53,903 nucleotides of DNA from Mogibacterium sp. (GCA_017512145.1 JAFWHB010000012.1:1-53903), one strand, 5' to 3'. Positions 14,938 to 23,032 are shown, counted from the first letter of the stretch. The notes: a model not told the origin generated them from the sequence alone. Numbers and translations are program-made.

Positions 14938-16554
14938 ATGACTGGCGCACAAGCGATGATCAAGTGCCTTCAGGCAGAAGGCATCAGAAAAGTTTTCGGT
15001 TATCCCGGAGTTGCGATCGCTCCGTTCTATGAAGGGTTATACAATTCAGATATCGAGCACGTCCTGGTGAGACAGGAACAGAACGCGGGACATGCGGCGA
15101 GCGGCTATGCGAGGCTATCACGCAAGCCGGCAGTTTGCGTGGTCACTTCTGGCCCGGGCGCAACTAATCTCATAACGGCTCTTGCAACTGCATACGCCGA
15201 CAGTATTCCACTCGTAGCGATTTCCGGACAGGTATCGAGCGAGCTCCTCGGAAGAGACGTTTTCCAGGAAGCCGACATGAGAGGCGCGACGAAGTCCTTC
15301 GTCAAATACTGCTTCCTCGTCAAGAACCCGGACGACATCCCGCGCGTTTTCAAAGAGGCCTTCTACATCGCTTCCACAGGACGTAAGGGGCCGGTGCTCA
15401 TCGACATTCCGATCGATGTCCAGACACGCTCACTCAAGAAGGAATTCGCTTATCCTGACAAGATCCAGATCAGGGGCTACAAGCCTGAGATCAGGGTCAA
15501 TGTCGCTCAGGTGCGCAAAGTCGTCGAGGCGATCAACGAGGCGAAGAGGCCTCTCATCTGCGCAGGCGGCGGCGTCATCCTCGGCAACGGCGAGAAGATA
15601 ATCCGCGAGTTCTGCGAGAAATTCAACATGCCGCTTGTCCACACAATGATGGGCATGGGCGTCCTGCCGAAGAAGCACCCACTCAACTTTGGCATGCTCG
15701 GGAACAACGGCAAGCCTTACGCGAACAAAGCCGTCAGCAGAGCTGACCTTCTCGTAATCGTTGGCGCCAGAATCGCAGACAGAGCAATACCTAAGCCTGA
15801 GAACCTTCTCAGACGTACAGTCATTCACATAGATATAGATACAGCCGAGATTGGCAAGAACATGGGACCAACGGTTCCGCTGGTTGGCGATGTCAACGAC
15901 ATTTTCGACATCCTCATCAAGGAGGAGATCAGGAAGTCAGATCCGTTCTGGCTTGAAGAGCTCGAGGATATCAAGAAGGGAACCATCGACAGGAGGATCT
16001 TCAGCGATAAGAACGTCAATCCTAACATCCTCGTACAGAAGCTTTCCGAGAAGATGGACGATGATGCGATCTACGTAGCAGACGTCGGACAGAACCAGCT
16101 CTGGAGCGCCGACAACTATATAATGAAGGAAGGCAGATTCCTTACAACAGGCGGCATGGGAACGATGGGCTACTCCATCCCGGCAGCTATCGGAGCCAAA
16201 ATGTTCGCTCCGGACAAGCAGACCGTTGCAGTCTGCGGCGATGGCGCTTTCCAGATGTCGATGAACGAACTCGCCACGATGAAGGTCAACAACGTAGACA
16301 TCAGGATCCTGATCGTCCGCAACGGCTATCTCGGTCTTGTCAGAGAGTATCAGTACAACCTGTACGATGGGCACTACATCGGCGTCAAGCTAAACGACTG
16401 GCCTCGGTACGACAAGATCGCCGAAGCCTATGACCTCAGATATATCGAGTGCTCATCCAATGAGGATCTCGACAGCAAGCTGGATGAATTCCTTGGATCA
16501 GACAAACCGTGCCTGATGGTTTGCGATGTCGACTTCGAGAACAGAGTCAAGTAG
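14938..16554 (+). CDS. ilvB: Acetolactate synthase large subunit
   Basis: 538-residue TPP enzyme that condenses two pyruvates (or pyruvate and 2-oxobutyrate) in branched-chain amino acid synthesis. The N-terminal TPP domain has the activating glutamate in RQEQNAGHAASGYAR (about residue 48), followed by TSGPGATN. The FAD-binding middle domain spans about 190-330 and the C-terminal domain has GDGAFQMSMNELATMKVNN, the TPP-diphosphate/Mg2+ motif. A GGGGGAG site precedes the ATG. It is 16 bases from ilvN. Somewhat shorter than the roughly 560-570 residues of many IlvB/IlvG proteins. Presence of the small subunit argues for the anabolic enzyme rather than the catabolic AlsS. Confidence 0.93.
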   Translation: MTGAQAMIKCLQAEGIRKVFGYPGVAIAPFYEGLYNSDIEHVLVRQEQNAGHAASGYARLSRKPAVCVVTSGPGATNLITALATAYADSIPLVAISGQVSSELLGRDVFQEADMRGATKSFVKYCFLVKNPDDIPRVFKEAFYIASTGRKGPVLIDIPIDVQTRSLKKEFAYPDKIQIRGYKPEIRVNVAQVRKVVEAINEAKRPLICAGGGVILGNGEKIIREFCEKFNMPLVHTMMGMGVLPKKHPLNFGMLGNNGKPYANKAVSRADLLVIVGARIADRAIPKPENLLRRTVIHIDIDTAEIGKNMGPTVPLVGDVNDIFDILIKEEIRKSDPFWLEELEDIKKGTIDRRIFSDKNVNPNILVQKLSEKMDDDAIYVADVGQNQLWSADNYIMKEGRFLTTGGMGTMGYSIPAAIGAKMFAPDKQTVAVCGDGAFQMSMNELATMKVNNVDIRILIVRNGYLGLVREYQYNLYDGHYIGVKLNDWPRYDKIAEAYDLRYIECSSNEDLDSKLDEFLGSDKPCLMVCDVDFENRVK

Positions 16555-16570
16555 GGAGGAGGCGGATATC

Positions 16571-17041
16571 ATGAAAGGTATATTTACTGTACTTGTCGAG
16601 AACAGAGACGGTGTACTCTCTGGTATATCCGGACTCTTTGCCCGCAGAGGCTTCAACATCGACACCCTCGCCGTAGGCGAGACCGAGAACCACGAGATCT
16701 CCCGCATGACGATCACTTCGACCGGCGACCAGCGCACCATCGACCAGATTGAGAAGCAGCTCAACAAGAGCGTCGATGTCATCAAGGTCAGAAGACTGAG
16801 CGAAGCGAAGAGCGTATGCCTTGAGATGCTCCTGGCCAAAGTCGCATATAACGCCGGCAACAGGACGTCGCTGATCGAGCTTTGCCAGGTTATGGAGGCC
16901 AAAGTCATGAAGGTCACGCCAAAGTATATGCTGGTCGAGTATCACTCGGAACCTGACAATGTGGACGACTTCATCCATCTGATCAAGGGATTTGGAATTA
17001 TAGAAATTCAGAGAACAGGCACTATCGCCATGGAGAAATAG
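16571..17041 (+). CDS. ilvN: Acetolactate synthase small (regulatory) subunit
   Basis: 156-residue regulatory subunit that binds branched-chain amino acids for feedback inhibition. The N-terminal ACT domain is clear (FTVLVENRDGVLSGISGLFARRGFNIDTL...), followed by the typical second half (LAKVAYNAGNRTSLIELCQVMEAKVMKV...GFGIIEIQRTG). ATG at 16571 is set by GGGAGGAGG nine bases upstream, which overlaps the end of ilvB. It lies 9 bases before the PfkB kinase gene in the same operon. Confidence 0.93.
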   Translation: MKGIFTVLVENRDGVLSGISGLFARRGFNIDTLAVGETENHEISRMTITSTGDQRTIDQIEKQLNKSVDVIKVRRLSEAKSVCLEMLLAKVAYNAGNRTSLIELCQVMEAKVMKVTPKYMLVEYHSEPDNVDDFIHLIKGFGIIEIQRTGTIAMEK

Positions 17042-17050
17042 ACCGTAACA

Positions 17051-17995
17051 ATGACACCAAGATATGATCTGATCTGCATCGGACTGGCAATAATGGACTC
17101 AATCATCAGAGGCTTCGATCCGGAGCCTGTATCCGCGACAGGATACAGGGCAGGGACGGGGTCTCTTAATGTTGGCGGAGATGCAGTCAATGAGGTAATG
17201 GCAGCGGCCAAACTCGGTCTCAGGACCGCCATCCTCTGCTCTGTCGGCAATGACACAGCGGGCCGCGCGATCACAGATTCACTTGAAGCTGCGGGCGTCG
17301 ACACCAGGCTCATTCTGCATTCAGACGAGCACCCGACACCGATAACTACCATCTTCGTCAAAGAGGACGGCAACAGGGTATCAATCACGAACACCGCGCA
17401 CAGCTACAACTTCCATCCGGAGCTGATGCCGGATGCTTTCACGGACACAAGGGCGCTGATCCTCGGATCACTCTTCCGCGCACCGTTCAACGACCCGGAA
17501 GTCATCCACAAAGTCCTGACCGCAGCCAAACAAAAAGGCATTCTGGTATTCGCTGATACCAAACTGCCTAATTTCCGCAGGTTGTCACTTGATGATATAA
17601 GTGACTCACTGCCGATGATTGATTATATTACGCCTAATGAGGACGAGGCCAGATACTATACCGGCAAGGACGACCCTGAATCGATGGCCGATGTTTTACT
17701 TGCGGCAGGGGCCAAGAACGTCATCATCAAGCTCGGCGGCAAGGGCTGCTTCATGAAGAACAAGGATGCAGCCTACAGAATACCCGCTCACAGCATAGAC
17801 GCCATCGACGCAACCGGAGCGGGCGATAATTTCATTGCCGGCTTTGCCTCAGAGATACTCAGAGGCAGCACCTGCGAAGAGGCCCTGAGATTTGCCAACG
17901 CCTGCGGCGCTATTTGCACGACAATGGTCGGAGCAGGCAGTGCACTTACAGGACGGGATCAGGTCCTCGAGTTCCTTGCTAAGACTCAGAACTAG
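17051..17995 (+). CDS. PfkB/ribokinase-family sugar kinase
   Basis: 314-residue cytoplasmic kinase. The N-terminal signature reads GGDAVNEVMAAAKLG (about residues 37-51) and the C-terminal signature DATGAGDNFIAGFASEIL (about 257-274) contains the catalytic Asp of GAGD. VIIKLGGKGCFM is the usual strand before it. Substrate is not readable: fructose, 2-keto-3-deoxygluconate, ribose and tagatose kinases share these motifs. Its place as third gene behind ilvBN is unusual, since no sugar transporter is near. Translation may be coupled to ilvN because only a weak GGAG site (inside the end of ilvN) is visible. Confidence 0.85.
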   Translation: MTPRYDLICIGLAIMDSIIRGFDPEPVSATGYRAGTGSLNVGGDAVNEVMAAAKLGLRTAILCSVGNDTAGRAITDSLEAAGVDTRLILHSDEHPTPITTIFVKEDGNRVSITNTAHSYNFHPELMPDAFTDTRALILGSLFRAPFNDPEVIHKVLTAAKQKGILVFADTKLPNFRRLSLDDISDSLPMIDYITPNEDEARYYTGKDDPESMADVLLAAGAKNVIIKLGGKGCFMKNKDAAYRIPAHSIDAIDATGAGDNFIAGFASEILRGSTCEEALRFANACGAICTTMVGAGSALTGRDQVLEFLAKTQN

Positions 17996-18069
17996 CAGTG
18001 ATGAGCCTTCTGAAGGATCTCAGCAGTAGCAAAGATTGAGAAGATGAATGAAATTGTAACGTATAACAT
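17992..18069 (-). CDS. Candidate 25-residue hydrophobic peptide
   Basis: On the minus strand GGAGG stands eight bases before an ATG (18069-18067) that opens a 25-codon frame ending in TAG within the pfkB stop codon overlap. The peptide starts MLYVTISFIFSIFATAEI and ends in basic/His residues, like small membrane peptides. A hairpin (GCGGGT/ACCCGC) lies just upstream on this strand. Could be chance; no homology claimed. Confidence 0.3.
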   Translation of the reverse strand: MLYVTISFIFSIFATAEILQKAHHC

Positions 18070-18091
18070 TTGATGTACCTCCATATATCCA

Positions 18092-18120
18092 GCGGGTCAG
18101 CTTTGTACCCGCATTTCTTT
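18092..18120 (+). terminator. Terminator of the ilvBN-pfkB operon
   Basis: GCGGGT (18092-18097) pairs with ACCCGC (18107-18112), followed by ATTTCTTTCT. Confidence 0.7.
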
Positions 18121-18121
18121 C

Positions 18122-18156
18122 TGACAAAAAAATAACACTCACCACACGGTAAGTAA
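18122..18156 (-). terminator. Minus-strand terminator-like hairpin
   Basis: On the minus strand ACTTACC-GTGT-GGTGAGT (7 bp with one G-U) is followed by GTTATTTTTTT. No gene is known to read into it from the right, so it may end an unannotated short RNA or act as an attenuator before the candidate peptide. Confidence 0.4.
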
Positions 18157-18252
18157 AATGGAGAGCCTTAATGCTTGCCATTAGATAATCTGATGGACGA
18201 AAAACGAAACATTACAGGGGATATGTGACTTTATAAATCCGGCAACTAAATG

Positions 18253-18258
18253 TATAAT
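18253..18258 (+). promoter_or_regulatory. -10 element upstream of the tandem hypB genes
   Basis: TATAAT at 18253-18258; the -35 at 17 bases spacing is poor (TTTATA). The start site would be about 30 bases before the ATG at 18297. Confidence 0.4.
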
Positions 18259-18296
18259 AATCGGGAACGAAACCAATAATGAAAGAGGTCATTACT

Positions 18297-18983
18297 ATGG
18301 ATGAAAGCAAACTCAGAATAATCAAAGTCAAGGAGAGCATCCTTGAGGACAATGACGCAGATGCTGACAAGCTGAGATCTGAGCTCCTCGGAGAGAAGAC
18401 ATTCTATCTCAATGTCATGTCATCTCCGGGATCAGGTAAGACTTCCAGCATTCTCAGACTCATTGAGAATCTCAGAGATAAGTACCGCATCGGAGTAATG
18501 GAAGCGGACATCGACGGCGACGTAGATACAAGGACCATGCTGAATGCAGGCGTGGCTTCCATCCAGATCCACACAGGCGGAATGTGCCACCTCGATGCTG
18601 ACATGAGCAGGCAGGGACTCAGAGAGATCGGCTCCCCGGACCTCGATCTTGTCATCCTCGAGAACGTCGGCAACCTCGTTTGCCCGGCAGAATTTGACAC
18701 CGGAGCAGTCAAGGATCTTGTCATCCTCTCAGTTCCTGAAGGCGATGACAAACCTCTCAAGTACCCTCTGATGTTCGAGAAGGCTGATGTCGTACTCGTC
18801 AACAAGATCGACGCGCTCGAGGCGTTCGACTTCGATATGGACAAATTCACTGCTAACGTCAGGGCAAGGAACAAGGACGCAGCCGTAATCCCGGTTTCCG
18901 CCGAGACAGGCGAAGGCTTTGACAAAGCAGCAGAGTGGATCAGCAATGCCGCTGAAGAGTTCCTTGGAGGTGCAGCAAAATGA
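18297..18983 (+). CDS. hypB: HypB-type nickel-insertion GTPase, paralogue 1
   Basis: 228-residue SIMIBI GTPase. P-loop SSPGSGKTSS (42-51), MEADIDGDVDT switch region, ENVGNLVC, and NKID specificity motif (VLVNKIDAL). The metal site that sits beside the GTPase in HypB is present as Cys97-His98 (GGMCHLD) and Cys129 (NLVCPAEFD). There is no N-terminal CxxCGC or His-rich nickel-storage tail. ATG at 18297 has GAAAGAGG nine bases upstream; an in-frame ATG at 18279 lacks such a site. HypB delivers Ni to [NiFe]-hydrogenase, and related GTPases serve other Ni enzymes. No hypA, hydrogenase or urease gene is near. The next gene overlaps by four bases (ATGA). Confidence 0.85.
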   Translation: MDESKLRIIKVKESILEDNDADADKLRSELLGEKTFYLNVMSSPGSGKTSSILRLIENLRDKYRIGVMEADIDGDVDTRTMLNAGVASIQIHTGGMCHLDADMSRQGLREIGSPDLDLVILENVGNLVCPAEFDTGAVKDLVILSVPEGDDKPLKYPLMFEKADVVLVNKIDALEAFDFDMDKFTANVRARNKDAAVIPVSAETGEGFDKAAEWISNAAEEFLGGAAK

Positions 18984-19642
18984 GTGATGTAAGAGTAATT
19001 GATGTAAATATGGGCATCTTCGAGATGAACGACCGCATTGCCGATGAGGTAAGGGCAAAGAACAAGGCCAATGGCACTTTCATGGTCAACCTCATGGCTT
19101 CCCCGGGATCCGGCAAGACAACAACACTCCTCAGGACCATCGCTGAGCTCGGCAAGGACTACAAGATCGGCGTCATGGAAGCAGACATCGATGCATCTGT
19201 TGATGCTGAGAAGATGGCTGCTGCAGGTGTCAGATCCATCCAGATCCACACAGGCGGCGAGTGCTGCATGGACGCTTCGATGACAATGCAGGCTCTTAAC
19301 GAGTTCAAGACTGATGATCTTGATCTCCTCTTCATGGAGAACGTCGGCAACCTTGTCTGCACAGCAGAGCAGGACACCGGCGCAACCGTCAACGTTGAGA
19401 TCCTCTCGATCCCTGAAGGCGACGACAAGCCTCTCAAGTACCCTCTGATGTTCACAGTCTGCCAGGCTGTAATCGTCAGCAAGATAGACACCCGCAAGTT
19501 CTTCGCATTCGACGACGAGGCTTTCGTAGAGAGAGTCCACAGCCTCAACCCGGATGCCAAGATCTTCTTCCTCTCAGCTAAGACCGGCGAGGGCTTCGAT
19601 GCCTGGACGAACTGGCTCAGAGAGCAGATCGACGCAATGTAA
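18980..19642 (+). CDS. HypB-type GTPase, paralogue 2 with altered metal site
   Basis: 220-residue paralogue overlapping the first gene by ATGA. P-loop ASPGSGKTTT (40-49), MEADIDASVDAEK, ENVGNLVC and a C-terminal FFLSAKTGEGFD (G5-like) are conserved. The Cys-His pair of paralogue 1 is Cys95-Cys96 here (GGECCMD), with Cys127 kept, so one likely metal ligand changes from His to Cys. The guanine specificity loop reads VSKIDT rather than NKID. The pair could form a heterodimer, since HypB works as a dimer. A 28-base stop-codon duplication follows the gene. Confidence 0.82.
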   Translation: MSDVRVIDVNMGIFEMNDRIADEVRAKNKANGTFMVNLMASPGSGKTTTLLRTIAELGKDYKIGVMEADIDASVDAEKMAAAGVRSIQIHTGGECCMDASMTMQALNEFKTDDLDLLFMENVGNLVCTAEQDTGATVNVEILSIPEGDDKPLKYPLMFTVCQAVIVSKIDTRKFFAFDDEAFVERVHSLNPDAKIFFLSAKTGEGFDAWTNWLREQIDAM

Positions 19643-19700
19643 AGATCTGCGGCGAATCGATGCAGTGTAACGATCTGCGGCGAATCGATGCAAGCTGCCC
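19628..19700 (+). repeat. Stop-codon tandem duplication behind hypB paralogue 2
   Basis: 28-base units begin at 19628 (ATCGACGCAATGTAAAGATC, last four codons and stop), 19656 (ATCGATGCAGTGTAACGATC) and, partial, 19684. The first two also share CTGCGGCGA at their ends. Confidence 0.85.
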
Positions 19701-19750
19701 AGATAACCGAGGCATTGCAGCAACCAATCCGAATAATCTGGAATCAAATA

Positions 19751-19782
19751 AGACCATCTGCCTGATGCAGATGGCCTTTGCT
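19751..19782 (+). terminator. Terminator of the hypB pair
   Basis: CCATCTGC and GCAGATGG around CTGAT, followed by CCTTTGCTTATT. The right arm is also the start of the 35-bp direct repeat at 19766-19840. Confidence 0.7.
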
Positions 19783-19840
19783 TATTGTACGTTCTGAATG
19801 TTCCAGATGGTCTTTGCTATTGTACGTTCTGGATGTTCCG
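19766..19840. repeat. 35-bp direct repeat downstream of the WYL gene
   Basis: Two near-identical copies of AGATGGCCTTTGCTTATTGT...GTTCTGAATGTTCC, about 35 bases apart. They lie just past the stop codon of the minus-strand WYL regulator. Confidence 0.75.
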
Positions 19841-19853
19841 GATCTTAACGATA

Positions 19854-20825
19854 CTAGTAGATGAGGTTCTTGTTAAGCAGCTTCTTGAATCCTTCTCTTG
19901 CGGATTCAGGCTCGACGATCTGGATGTCGCCGCCAAACTGGAAGAGCCATGCGTAGAATGCCGGACTCGCGTCAACTGTCAGTTTGGCAGAGAAGGTATC
20001 GTCGCTGATCTCCTCGGAGTAGAAGTTCTTGCCGAACCTGTCGATGATGCTGCCCATTGTGTATGCTTTGCACTTGAGGACGACATCGATCGTATCGCCC
20101 GAGGTCATGTCGAAGATGCAGCTCGAATACTTGTCGAGACTGAGGTCATTCGGCTTGGCAACAGCCTCTGTCTTGGTAATGACTGTGTCTCTCATCTGGT
20201 CGAGCCTGTAGGAACACACTTCCTCGGTGCCGGCCGGTGAACCGACCATATAGAAGAAATCATTGTTCCAGACAAGTCCGAACGGACTGACCTCATAGAC
20301 CTTGCCATCATCTCTGAGAACTTCGTTCTTATCTATATCATAGCACGCAAGCGTGAAGCGGAGGCGGTGGCCTGTCTTGATCGCCTCGTTGATGAGATCT
20401 GTATTAGCCATTACATCTGAACCGTCATTCTTGAACGAATTCGACATATACAGTTCTCTGTTGAGCGTAGAAGCCTGATGAACACTTGTCAGGTCCTTGA
20501 GCTTGGCAATGATCTCTCGGCTCTTGCGCTTAGTAATAAATCTTGACGAATAGACGGCATCAACGAGCATCTTGAGCTCCGCCAGATCGAATTCTCTCTC
20601 GACCCATCTGTAGCGGTTAGGTTTGCCCTTCTCCTTCCTGATACCCATTCCGAGATCTTCTATGATGTACTTGATATTGGAATCGATCGTCTTACGGTCG
20701 GGTCTGCCATATCCCATAGACTCCAGTGCATCCATGATCTGGTAGGTATCCATGCTGTGCTCGGCGTCAGTATTCTCGTATAGTAACTTAAGTATACCAG
20801 TGAGTTTACGCCTGTTATCATTCAT
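19854..20825 (-). CDS. WYL-domain transcriptional regulator (YafY/DeoR-like)
   Basis: 323-residue regulator. The N-terminal helix-turn-helix (about 1-65) includes TYQIMDALESMGYG and RKTIDSNIKYIIEDLG. The WYL-type domain occupies about 130-240 (YEVSPFGLVWNNDFFYMVG and the SYRLDQMR stretch), and the C-terminal WCX-like part (VVLKCKAYTM...YAWLFQFGGDIQIVEPESAREGFKKLL) completes the family architecture. WYL proteins respond to nucleotides or nucleic acids in cases studied. The ATG at 20823-20825 follows AGGAGG by about ten bases; the frame extends to an earlier TTG that overlaps this site. Divergent from msrC. Target genes cannot be named. Confidence 0.87.
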   Translation of the reverse strand: MNDNRRKLTGILKLLYENTDAEHSMDTYQIMDALESMGYGRPDRKTIDSNIKYIIEDLGMGIRKEKGKPNRYRWVEREFDLAELKMLVDAVYSSRFITKRKSREIIAKLKDLTSVHQASTLNRELYMSNSFKNDGSDVMANTDLINEAIKTGHRLRFTLACYDIDKNEVLRDDGKVYEVSPFGLVWNNDFFYMVGSPAGTEEVCSYRLDQMRDTVITKTEAVAKPNDLSLDKYSSCIFDMTSGDTIDVVLKCKAYTMGSIIDRFGKNFYSEEISDDTFSAKLTVDASPAFYAWLFQFGGDIQIVEPESAREGFKKLLNKNLIY

Positions 20826-20974
20826 TATGGTTGAACCTCCTTGCAATTGTTCAAATATAGTATAACTCGAAAGAGAATTATGTATTGTCCAATTAATTAC
20901 CCAATTGTTGTTTTAAGAAAAATTTAATAAGTGTTCACTAACTTCTTAAAATACCATAGCTTTTGTGTATTAGT

Positions 20975-21002
20975 TTGGATAGTTTAGCATTCGTGCTATA
21001 AT
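20975..21002 (+). promoter_or_regulatory. Promoter of msrC and the zinc-ribbon gene
   Basis: TTGGAT (20975-20980), 16-base spacer, TATAAT (20997-21002). Its -10 covers an in-frame ATG at 21001, which therefore cannot be the start of msrC. Confidence 0.7.
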
Positions 21003-21036
21003 GCATACATATGCGGGAAAGGAGATTCAAACTGCC

Positions 21037-21483
21037 ATGACTGACTATGCAATGATGGCTGCTCAGCTCAGAGCTTTGACTGAGGGAACCGAATGGGTGA
21101 TAACCAATCTTGCCAATGCATCTGCTCTCATCTGGGAGAGTCTCGATGACATCAACTGGGCAGGATTCTATATAATGCGCAATGGCAGGCTTGAGCTCGG
21201 GCCATTCCAGGGCAAGACTGCATGCACTGTAATTGCTCTTGATAAGGGCGTTTGCGGCGCTGCAGCAAGAGAAGACACGACCCAGCTCGTTGAAGATGTT
21301 CACCAGTTCCCAGGCCATATTGCCTGCGACTCAGCGAGCAATTCGGAGATTGTAGTTCCGATCCACAAGGACGGTGCCGTCTGGGGCGTCCTCGACATCG
21401 ACAGCCCACTCACGGGGAGATTCACCGCCCATGACCAGGCCGGCCTCGAAGAACTAGTACGAATCATCGAATCATTCATATAA
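21037..21483 (+). CDS. msrC: Free methionine-(R)-sulfoxide reductase (GAF type)
   Basis: 148-residue GAF-domain enzyme that reduces free Met-R-sulfoxide. The three conserved cysteines are present: Cys63 (GKTACTVI), Cys73 (GVCGAA) and Cys97 (GHIACDSASNSEIVVP), the layout of E. coli YebR and yeast fRMsr. WAGFYI and GVLDIDSPLTGRF are further signatures. Start at 21037 is set by the promoter position and by GGAG twelve bases upstream. The zinc-ribbon gene follows 6 bases after the stop. An oxidative-damage repair enzyme fits an anaerobe exposed to oxygen at times. Confidence 0.92.
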   Translation: MTDYAMMAAQLRALTEGTEWVITNLANASALIWESLDDINWAGFYIMRNGRLELGPFQGKTACTVIALDKGVCGAAAREDTTQLVEDVHQFPGHIACDSASNSEIVVPIHKDGAVWGVLDIDSPLTGRFTAHDQAGLEELVRIIESFI

Positions 21484-21489
21484 GAGAAA

Positions 21490-21963
21490 ATGTTAGACAG
21501 CAATTATTTCATACTCAACAGACATCCACAGAAATTCAGCGAGATGCGTATAGCGGGCAAAGTCCTCGTTTTCACCGGCGAAGACGGACGTCCGCTTGAC
21601 TTTGGTGTAGTGCAGACAGGCACCAACATTTACACCGTCCTCGAATGCGACGAGGTCCGCAACATCACGATGGTCACAGACAAAGACGGCCATCAGGACG
21701 TCATTACCATCCTTTGGGCAGCCGAAGACGATTACCAGAGAGACAAAGCCCGCCTTGCCGGAGCCATGAAACGCCGCTTCTACGTTCAGACCAAGAAGCT
21801 CAACCGCTACGCAGAATCCATAGCCGAGAAGCTCGCTATCGGCGTCAGGCTCAGAGTGACCGATGCCGTAGACGAATCCAAAATGGCGGTTTGCCCGGAG
21901 TGCGGCATGCTGAATCCGCCGGGCAGCATGTACTGCCTCGACTGCGGCGCCGAGATCAGCTGA
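21490..21963 (+). CDS. Zinc-ribbon protein of unknown function
   Basis: 157-residue soluble protein. The C-terminus has a double-Cys zinc ribbon (CPECGMLNPPGSMYCLDCG, about residues 136-154). The N-terminal 100 residues (beta-rich, VLVFTGEDGRPLDFGVV, NITMVTDKDGHQDVITILW) match no family I can name. It starts 6 bases after msrC and is surely cotranscribed; no separate ribosome binding site is clear. Downstream lies a tandem duplication beginning in its stop codon. A role linked to msrC is possible only by position. Confidence 0.7.
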   Translation: MLDSNYFILNRHPQKFSEMRIAGKVLVFTGEDGRPLDFGVVQTGTNIYTVLECDEVRNITMVTDKDGHQDVITILWAAEDDYQRDKARLAGAMKRRFYVQTKKLNRYAESIAEKLAIGVRLRVTDAVDESKMAVCPECGMLNPPGSMYCLDCGAEIS

Positions 21964-22135
21964 CAGATTACGGGTTGCAACTGTAGCACCGTAATTCGCT
22001 GACAGATTGCGGGCTACAACTGTAGCGCTGAAACAGGCCGACAAATTACGGGTTACAACTGTAGCACCGAACCCGCCGACAAATTACGGGTTGAGTATCC
22101 GGTGCTGAACCCTCAGGCAAATTACGGGTTGAAGA
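21959..22135 (+). repeat. Stop-codon tandem duplication behind the zinc-ribbon gene
   Basis: About 4.5 units of 38-41 bases start at GCTGACAGATTACGGGTTGC (21959; TGA is the gene's stop), then at GCTGACAGATTGCGGGC, CCGACAAATTACGGG twice, and GGCAAATTACGGG. Divergence increases away from the gene. Confidence 0.88.
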
Positions 22136-22195
22136 ATGCACCTCAAAAGAATATAATCAGATGCGAATTCCTATCACAATGACATGGGGGATATA

Positions 22196-22948
22196 ATGGA
22201 GAACAACGAGAACAGAGAGAACAGAGAACTTAAGGCAAGCTCAGTTGCCAAGAGAGAGAAGAAGAAAGAAAGAAGAGAAGCCAAGGCAGCCCGCAAGGAA
22301 GCCAACAAGGTAGAAGAGAAGAAGACTAGACCTAATAACATTATTCTCGGAATATTGATATTCGGTGTACTCATCGGAATGTTCGCATTCGTCAAGGGCT
22401 ATGGCTATTTCAGCAAGCCAGTAGACCTTGCTAAGTATATCGAAGAGAATGGCGGAGCAGAATCCTTCAGCGGAATGCAGATGGACATGTACACAACCGC
22501 TGACATCACTGCAGAGGGCAACTCCCTTAACATCGTTCTGAACAGCACAGCAGAGGGCGACGCAGCAGAAGAACTCAAGACCTTCTACGGCGGAGATGAT
22601 GGCAAGGAGCAGCTCGAATACATCGGATCCTACTTCCTGACAATCATGAAGCCACAGGTAAGAGGATTCTCCGCAGACGTAACCGTCACAGCCAACCTGA
22701 ATGGCGAAGAACTCAACAAAGTCAACCTCACCTACAAGGAAGCCAAGAAAGTAATGGAGCCTGACGAAGAAGAGGCTGAGGAAGATGCCGCGGCAACCGA
22801 AGATGCAGCTGCAACAGAAGACGCAGCCGCAACAGAGGACGCCGCTGCAACTGAAGAGGCAGCAACTGAGGACGCAGCCGCAACAGAAGAGGCCGCAACA
22901 GAAGAGGCGGCAACTGAAGATGCTGCTGGCGAGACAGAAGGCGAATAA
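22196..22948 (+). CDS. Single-span membrane protein with acidic Glu-Asp-Ala-Ala-Thr repeat tail
   Basis: 250 residues. A strongly basic, charged N-terminus (KREKKKERREAKAARKEANK) precedes one transmembrane helix (about 50-68, NIILGILIFGVLIGMFAFV). The outer part (about 75-190) is a small domain of unknown family (MYTTADITAEGNSLNIVLNSTA...). The last 50 residues are low complexity: repeats of EDAAAT and EEAAT. Such Ala/Glu/Thr tails often act as flexible spacers. ATG at 22196 has GGGGGA about six bases before; ATG at 22184 is an in-frame alternative. I do not recognise the family. Confidence 0.72.
   Translation: MENNENRENRELKASSVAKREKKKERREAKAARKEANKVEEKKTRPNNIILGILIFGVLIGMFAFVKGYGYFSKPVDLAKYIEENGGAESFSGMQMDMYTTADITAEGNSLNIVLNSTAEGDAAEELKTFYGGDDGKEQLEYIGSYFLTIMKPQVRGFSADVTVTANLNGEELNKVNLTYKEAKKVMEPDEEEAEEDAAATEDAAATEDAAATEDAAATEEAATEDAAATEEAATEEAATEDAAGETEGE
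22783..22925 (+). repeat. In-gene repeats coding for EDAAAT/EEAAT
   Basis: About eight degenerate 15-18-base units of the type GCAACAGAAGACGCAGCC inside the 3' end of the membrane protein gene. The frame is kept throughout. Confidence 0.85.
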
Positions 22949-22972
22949 TCCGAAGGCGGAAAATCCGCAGGC
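22937..22972 (+). repeat. 15-base stop-codon duplication
   Basis: GAAGGCGAATAATCC (22937-22951, with the stop TAA) is repeated as GAAGGCGGAAAATCC (22952-22966), then GCAGGC. Confidence 0.75.
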
Positions 22973-23032
22973 AAGTCCTTATATATGAACAAACACAGGA
23001 TCTGACGACCTGTGTACAGAACGAAGACAGAA

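Noticed and set aside
19785..20240. Plus-strand protein gene opposite the WYL regulator
   Set aside because: It is the complement of a clear WYL-domain frame and its start lies in the 35-bp repeat; codon pattern is that of a shadow frame.
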